Made by a program: the position numbers and the translations under genes. Below the pieces are notes generated by a model that was not told the DNA's origin, searched no databases, and saw only the letters and a program-made list of their open reading frames with translations. This document shows positions 14,095 through 17,775 of a stretch of DNA of 17,775 nucleotides, one piece after another; position 1 is the stretch's first letter, and each line of letters begins with the position of its first letter. The stretch is from DATEOR01 sp035273885 (lineage in GTDB: Bacteria > Actinomycetota > Thermoleophilia > Gaiellales > Gaiellaceae). The stretch spans positions 1 through 17,775 of the forward strand of contig DATEOR010000068.1 of assembly GCA_035273885.1 (NCBI GenBank), written 5' to 3'.

Positions 14095-14112
14095 ACCCCG
14101 ATTACAAGGGGT
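14095..14112. repeat. Inverted repeat ACCCC-N8-GGGGT around the NAGPA -10 box
   Basis: A perfect 5-bp inverted repeat brackets the TGTAAT -10 box. On the minus strand it is followed by CCGATTTTGTTT, so it could be a weak terminator for mqnC, an operator, or both. The stem is short. Confidence 0.35.
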
Positions 14113-14128
14113 GCTTACCGGGTCTTAA
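14101..14128 (-). promoter_or_regulatory. Putative promoter of the NAGPA gene
   Basis: On the minus strand a TTAAGA hexamer (14123-14128) and a TGTAAT -10 box (14101-14106) are separated by 16 nt, in the 74-nt gap after mqnC. The start codon is about 31 nt downstream of the -10 box. Confidence 0.45.
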
Positions 14129-14143
14129 CCGCTGGAAAGGGCG

Positions 14144-15244
14144 CTAGTTCCAGACCCGCACGTCGCGGTAGAGCGTGTCGCGCTGCACCGCGGTCTTGCC
14201 GAGGGCCTTGATCGCGCGGACGAAGTCGTCCGCGGTCGCGCGATGCGTCGTCCCCGCCGCGGAGACCACGTTCTCCTCGATCATCACCGAGCCCATGTCG
14301 TCGGCCCCGAACCCGAGGGCAACCTGGCCGACCTTCATCCCCTGCGTGACCCAGCTCGACTGGATGTGGTCGACATTGTCGAGATAGATGCGGCTGACGG
14401 CCTGCGTCAGGAGGTAGTCGAAGGACGTGGGCCGTTCCTCCTCGGAGACCTGGTCGGAGAGCCGGTTCCCGTCGCGCTGGAACGTCCACGAGATGAAGGC
14501 GCGGAAGCCGTGCGTCTCGTCCTGGAGCTCGCGGATGCGGCGCACGTGCTCGACCCGCTCCTCGAGCGTCTCCACGTGGCCGTACATCATGGTCGCCGTC
14601 GAAGAGATGCCCAGCCGATGCGCGTCGCGCATGACGCCGAGCCACTCCGCGGACTTCGTCTTCTTCGGCGAGATGATGTCGCGCACGCGGTCGACGAGGA
14701 TCTCGGCGCCGCCGCCCGGCAGCGAGTCCAGGCCGGCATCGCGGAGCCGGGTGAGCGTCTGCGGGATCGTCAGCTTCGAGCGACGCGCGATGTGCTGGAC
14801 CTCCGGCGGCGAGAGCGCGTGCAGGTGGATCTTGTAGCGCGACTTGATCGAGCTGAAGAGATCCTCGTAGTAGTCGACACCGAGGTCGGGATGGTGGCCG
14901 CCCTGCATGAGCAGCGCGGTACCGCCGATCGCGAGGGTCTCCTCGATCTTCTTGAAGATGACCGCCTTCGGGAGCAGATAGCCCTCGGAGCGGTCGCCCG
15001 GACGGCGGTAGAAGGCACAGAAGTCGCAGTCCGTGTGGCAGATGTTCGTGTAGTTGACGTTCCGGTCGATGATGAACGTCACGCGCCCGCGATCGACTTT
15101 GCGGTTGCGGAGGTCGTCCGCAGCGCGGCCGACCGAGACGAGGTCGCGGCTCTCGAGCAGCGCAATCGCTTCGTCCTCGCCGATCCGCTCTCCTGACAGC
15201 GCCTTGTCGAGAACCGAGGCGACGCCGTTGCCGTTTTGGCTCAT
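14144..15244 (-). CDS. mqnC: Cyclic dehypoxanthine futalosine synthase MqnC (radical SAM)
   Basis: This is a 366-residue radical SAM enzyme of the futalosine menaquinone pathway. The [4Fe-4S] cysteines are Cys69, Cys73 and Cys76 in CHTDCDFCAFYR. MqnC hallmarks include FIIDRNVNYTNIC (57-69), LMQGGHHPDLGVDYY, LDSLPGGGAEILVDRVR and TATMMYGHVET. It cyclises dehypoxanthine futalosine to its cyclic form, the step after MqnB (or MTAN) and before MqnD. It is related to MqnE but distinguished by the FYRRPGD and GGHHPDL segments. The start is 163 nt from mqnA; copy B of the structured repeat fills that gap, ending about 11 nt before the ATG. No Shine-Dalgarno or clear -10 box is visible directly upstream. 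It probably belongs to the same operon as mqnE and mqnA. Confidence 0.95.
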   Translation of the reverse strand: MSQNGNGVASVLDKALSGERIGEDEAIALLESRDLVSVGRAADDLRNRKVDRGRVTFIIDRNVNYTNICHTDCDFCAFYRRPGDRSEGYLLPKAVIFKKIEETLAIGGTALLMQGGHHPDLGVDYYEDLFSSIKSRYKIHLHALSPPEVQHIARRSKLTIPQTLTRLRDAGLDSLPGGGAEILVDRVRDIISPKKTKSAEWLGVMRDAHRLGISSTATMMYGHVETLEERVEHVRRIRELQDETHGFRAFISWTFQRDGNRLSDQVSEEERPTSFDYLLTQAVSRIYLDNVDHIQSSWVTQGMKVGQVALGFGADDMGSVMIEENVVSAAGTTHRATADDFVRAIKALGKTAVQRDTLYRDVRVWN

Positions 15245-15256
15245 GCGTCTGGGCCG

Positions 15257-15397
15257 CCGCTGGCAAGGGAGGCAAGCGAGCAGTGAGGAGACAGTACGAG
15301 GGTACGGCGACGAGCCGCGAGCGCAGCATCCTGCGGCCAGCGGCGACAGCCGTTGGGGCAGCCGGGCTTCGCCCGGCGAGAGGCGGCGGCGGCCAGG
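15257..15397 (+). repeat. Structured intergenic repeat, copy B
   Basis: This second copy lies between mqnA and mqnC, on the strand opposite to their transcription. It keeps the long-range arms GCCGCTGGC (15256) and GCCAGCGGC (15336), hairpin GTAC/GTAC (15294-15305), a CGGC-GACA-GCCG hairpin (15341-15352) and GCCGGGC-TTC-GCCCGGC (15361-15377). Compared with copy A, two stems differ by changes on both arms that keep pairing. Like A, it ends in a GGCGGCGG-rich tail. The first block shares 23/24 bases with A. Confidence 0.75.
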
Positions 15398-15407
15398 CGC
15401 ATGAGGC

Positions 15408-16178
15408 TCACGCCTCCACCGCCTCGGAGACGAGAAAGCGCAGCTCGGGCACCCGCTCGAGGGCGCCGACGTCGGCGGCGAGCTCGAAGAAGGTCAGCAG
15501 GCCGGCACGCTCACGGGGGCCGAAGCGGTAGCGGAGCTTCTCGAAATAACGCGCGAGGAAGCCGGGCGGGTAGCCGTAGCGCTCGCTGGCCTCACGGGCC
15601 AGGCGCTCGGGCTCGGCGCGCGCCCGGTGATGGGCGTCGAGGAGGGCAGTCTCGAGCTCGGCGACTCCTTCGGCGGGTGGGTCGGCACAGGCGAAGACCG
15701 CGTAGACCATCGGGAGCCCGGTGCGCTCGAGCCAGAGGCGCCCGAGATCGTGATGCGGCGTCGGGTCCTCGAACATGCTCTTCAGCGCTGCGTCGCCGAT
15801 GAGGAGCGTGGCGTCGGCGTCGTGCGCCTCTTCGAGAGGCACCTGCTCGGCATCGGGGAAGAGCACGCGCACGAGCACGGCCGAGGTCGCGCTCTCGGGG
15901 GTGACCGCGACCGAGTCGATCCGGTCGACCGGCGCCCGCGAGACGAGCTGGATCGAGTCGACCGCTCCCTCGGAGGAGACGCACAGGCGCGGCAGGATGC
16001 GGAGCCGGTCGGCGTGGCGGCCGTAGGCGATCGAGGAGATCGGCGCCAGGTCGATCTCGCCGGCGATCAGCCGCTCGTTGAGCTCGGTCGGTACCCCGCT
16101 GACCTCCTCGACGTCCGCTTCGAGCTCGAAGAAGACTGGCGCCATGTTCACGTAGGAGATGCGGCCGAGACGGATCAC
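15408..16178 (-). CDS. mqnA: Chorismate dehydratase MqnA
   Basis: This is a 256-residue protein of the MqnA/MqnD solute-binding-like fold; MqnA removes water from chorismate to make 3-enolpyruvylbenzoate, the first step of the futalosine pathway. Its N-terminus LGRISYVNMAPVFFELE, then GVPTELNERLIAGEIDLAPISSI, is the family signature for substrate and active-site loops; CVSSEGAVDSIQLVSR and VTPESATSAVLVRVLF follow, as in MqnA rather than MqnD. The GTG start at 16178 overlaps the mqnE stop by 4 nt (GTGA), so the two are translationally coupled. The frame is open further upstream, but that part is antisense or out-of-frame mqnE. The length is close to the family norm. The stop precedes repeat B by about 10 nt. 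Confidence 0.93.
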   Translation of the reverse strand: MIRLGRISYVNMAPVFFELEADVEEVSGVPTELNERLIAGEIDLAPISSIAYGRHADRLRILPRLCVSSEGAVDSIQLVSRAPVDRIDSVAVTPESATSAVLVRVLFPDAEQVPLEEAHDADATLLIGDAALKSMFEDPTPHHDLGRLWLERTGLPMVYAVFACADPPAEGVAELETALLDAHHRARAEPERLAREASERYGYPPGFLARYFEKLRYRFGPRERAGLLTFFELAADVGALERVPELRFLVSEAVEA

Positions 16179-17296
16179 GCTGCCGCTCCGTTCCACCGTT
16201 GCACTTCGTTGTAGAGCGTGTCGCGCTGTACTGGAATCCGTCCGGCGGCGCGCACGACCCGGACGAGCTCGTCGATCTTCTGCTCGGTCTCGGTCACCGC
16301 ACCGGCCGCATGGAAGATCTGCTCCCGGACGACCGTGCCCTGCACGTCGTTCGCGCCGAAGTGGAGCGCGACCTGGGCGAGCGGGAGGCCCATCATGATC
16401 CAGTACGCCTTCACGTTGGGGATGTTGTCGAGGAGGAGCCGCGAGACGGCGATCATCTTGAGGTCCTCGGAGCCGGGGGTGAACGTCCACCCGCGCCGCT
16501 CGAAGACCGTGTTCTCGGGATGGAAGGCGAGCGGGATGAAGGCGAGGAAGCCGCCGGTCTCGTCCTGCTGCTCGCGCAGCCGCAGCAGGTGGTCGACCCG
16601 CTCCTCGTAGGTCTCGACGTGGCCGTAGAGCATCGTGCAGTGCGTCGGGATGCCGAGCCCGTGCGCGGTCCGATGCGTGTGGAACCAGAAGTCCGGATGT
16701 TCCTTGCCGGGAGCGATTAGCCGCCGGACGCGATCGGCGAAGACCTCGGCACCGCCGCCCGGCAGCGACCCGAGCCCCGCGTCCTTGAGCTGCACGAGCA
16801 CCTCCTCGTGCGAAAGCCCCGAGAGCTTGGTCATGTGGTGGATCTCGCTCGCCGTGAAGCACTTGAGGTGCACATCGGGAAGCGCGTCGTGCAGGCTTCG
16901 GATGATGTCCACGTAGTAGTCGAAGTCGACGTGAGGATTCTCGCCGCCGACCATGTGGATCTCCGTGAAGCGCGAGAGTTCGCGCTGCGCGACCGCGTCC
17001 TCGACCATCTCGGACGGGGTGTACGTGTACGCATCGCCCTGCTTCTGGGTGACCGCGAAAGCGCAGAACTTGCACTTCACGCGGCACACGTTCGTCTGGT
17101 TCAAGTACAGGTTCTGGACGAAATAGACCTCGTCCGTCCCGCCGCGCCGGCGGCGCGCCGCGTCCGCGAGCTCCCCGAGCTGGAGGAGGTCGTCGGACTC
17201 CATGAGGACGAGCCCGTCCTCGAAGTCGAGGCGCTCGTCGGAATCGACCTTCTCCCAGATCGCGTCGAGTGCGCGTTGTCCCGTGGCCACGGCCAT
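16175..17296 (-). CDS. mqnE: Aminofutalosine synthase MqnE (radical SAM)
   Basis: This is a 373-residue radical SAM enzyme. Cys71, Cys75 and Cys78 in CRVKCKFCAF bind the [4Fe-4S] cluster. FVQNLYLNQTNVC (59-71), HMVGGENPHVDFDYY, CFTASEIHHM, LGSLPGGGAEVFADRVR and CTMLYGHVETYEER are MqnE features; the GGENPH segment separates it from MqnC. It joins SAM to 3-enolpyruvylbenzoate, the MqnA product, to form aminofutalosine. I chose the ATG at 17296 because GGGAGGG lies 6-7 nt before it; the in-frame ATG at 17302 overlaps the upstream stop (ATGA) but abuts that same Shine-Dalgarno sequence. The frame runs open upstream to 17683, but that part is antisense or out-of-frame polyprenyl synthase. It is coupled to mqnA by a 4-nt overlap. 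Confidence 0.95.
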   Translation of the reverse strand: MAVATGQRALDAIWEKVDSDERLDFEDGLVLMESDDLLQLGELADAARRRRGGTDEVYFVQNLYLNQTNVCRVKCKFCAFAVTQKQGDAYTYTPSEMVEDAVAQRELSRFTEIHMVGGENPHVDFDYYVDIIRSLHDALPDVHLKCFTASEIHHMTKLSGLSHEEVLVQLKDAGLGSLPGGGAEVFADRVRRLIAPGKEHPDFWFHTHRTAHGLGIPTHCTMLYGHVETYEERVDHLLRLREQQDETGGFLAFIPLAFHPENTVFERRGWTFTPGSEDLKMIAVSRLLLDNIPNVKAYWIMMGLPLAQVALHFGANDVQGTVVREQIFHAAGAVTETEQKIDELVRVVRAAGRIPVQRDTLYNEVQRWNGAAA

Positions 17297-17298
17297 CC

Positions 17299-17775
17299 TC
17301 ATCCCTCCCTGTCCACAACGATATGCGTCAGGGTCTCCAGCGAGGCGCGGTCCGGCTGGCCGTCCAGGGCCGTCCGGGCCTCGGCCGCGTAGCGGAGCGC
17401 AAACTCGCGGGCCTCGTCGAGAGCCCCCGTGGCGGCAACGCGATCGAGCGCGTCGGCCACGTCCTCGCCGGCGAGCGCCCTTGCGACCACCTCGTCTCGG
17501 CGCGCGGCGAGGATCAAAGGAAGCGTCGGCGTGCCGTCGCGGAGGTCGACTCCGGCCACCTTCCCGGTCGTGTCGAAGTCGCCGCAGCAGTCGAGGATGT
17601 CGTCCGCGATCTGGAAGGCGAGGCCGAGCGCGAGGCCGAAGCCACCGAGGTTGCTCCCGTTCGTCCCGCCGCCGAGGAGGCACGCGGCCTCGAAGAGCTT
17701 GCCGGTCTTGAGCGAGCAGCGCGCGAGGTACTCGTCCACCGAGGTCTGGGGCCGGAAGGCCTGGCGGCGCTGCAT
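17299..17775 (-). CDS. Polyprenyl diphosphate synthase, C-terminal part
   Basis: Only the last 158 residues of a trans-isoprenyl diphosphate synthase are visible; the gene runs off the right edge, and the ATG at the very edge is probably internal. The second aspartate-rich motif is present as FQIADDILD (54-62), preceded by KTGKLFEAACLLGG and followed by GKVAGVDLRDGTPTLPLILA, the usual order after the (unseen) first DDxxD motif. These enzymes extend farnesyl or geranylgeranyl diphosphate with isopentenyl diphosphate. Placement directly before mqnE, with stop and start touching, suggests it makes the menaquinone side chain (heptaprenyl to nonaprenyl; length not predictable here). A strong GGGAGGG for mqnE lies within its last codons. 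Confidence 0.9.
   Translation of the reverse strand: MQRRQAFRPQTSVDEYLARCSLKTGKLFEAACLLGGGTNGSNLGGFGLALGLAFQIADDILDCCGDFDTTGKVAGVDLRDGTPTLPLILAARRDEVVARALAGEDVADALDRVAATGALDEAREFALRYAAEARTALDGQPDRASLETLTHIVVDREG

Noticed and set aside
15403..15416. GAGGC-TCAC-GCCTC hairpin over the mqnA stop as a terminator
   Set aside because: The stem is only 5 bp and no T-run follows on the minus strand.
15283..15531. Small plus-strand frame across repeat B
   Set aside because: It runs through the repeat and then antisense to mqnA, with no coding-like codon pattern.
16179..17318. N-terminal extension of the mqnA frame through mqnE
   Set aside because: It is an out-of-frame reading of mqnE; the GTG at 16178 begins the conserved MqnA N-terminus.
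1..17775. tRNA, rRNA, CRISPR array, transposase, prophage or attachment sites
   Set aside because: I looked in the intergenic gaps and at the gene products and saw nothing supporting any of these. The two structured repeats are the only repeated elements.

Overview
The window is very G+C-rich, almost entirely coding bacterial DNA. It carries the futalosine route to menaquinone, many TANNNT -10 boxes placed only 6-10 nt before start codons (leaderless-type starts), and surface-glycan genes. Together these suggest a deep-branching actinobacterium, perhaps class Thermoleophilia (Gaiellales or Solirubrobacterales relatives). The placement is inference; no rRNA or other phylogenetic marker is present.

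Layout. (1) 1-3434: a truncated, acidic hypothetical gene (minus) diverges from a SAM-dependent methyltransferase (plus). The methyltransferase runs tail-to-tail into a two-gene minus-strand unit, lysR followed by a maleylacetate reductase-like alcohol dehydrogenase. (2) 3463-7209: a plus-strand glycan run of membrane phosphoglycosyl transferase, AsnB-type amidotransferase and a DUF354 GT-B-like protein, with a structured repeat (copy A) between the last two. (3) 7247-8609: a secreted PhoX-like DUF839 protein with its own promoter, Shine-Dalgarno site and strong terminator. (4) 8677-14069 (minus): a phosphodiester glycosidase (NAGPA) with C-terminal Ig-like domains, a DedA membrane protein, a DegT-family sugar aminotransferase and a long membrane-anchored nucleotide-sugar 4,6-dehydratase. 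(5) 14144-17775 (minus): a polyprenyl diphosphate synthase (partial), mqnE, mqnA, a second copy (B) of the repeat, then mqnC.

How the genes fit together. Dehydratase, aminotransferase and phosphoglycosyl transferase are the core steps for making an amino-deoxy sugar nucleotide and loading the sugar phosphate onto undecaprenyl phosphate. AsnB and DUF354 probably tailor or extend that glycan, and NAGPA may act on exported glycans. The mqn genes plus the polyprenyl synthase supply the naphthoquinone nucleus and the isoprenoid tail of menaquinone; mqnB and mqnD are not in the window.

Most unusual signals. Two copies of an unrecognised intergenic element of about 145 bp sit inside otherwise compact gene runs in opposite orientation relative to transcription, and their hairpins show compensatory base changes. 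Three gene junctions have the upstream TAG stop codon forming the first half of a TAGANT -10 hexamer for the next gene. An LTTR-type inverted repeat covers the -10 box and start codon of lysR. A likely C-terminal frameshift lies at the end of the dehydratase gene.
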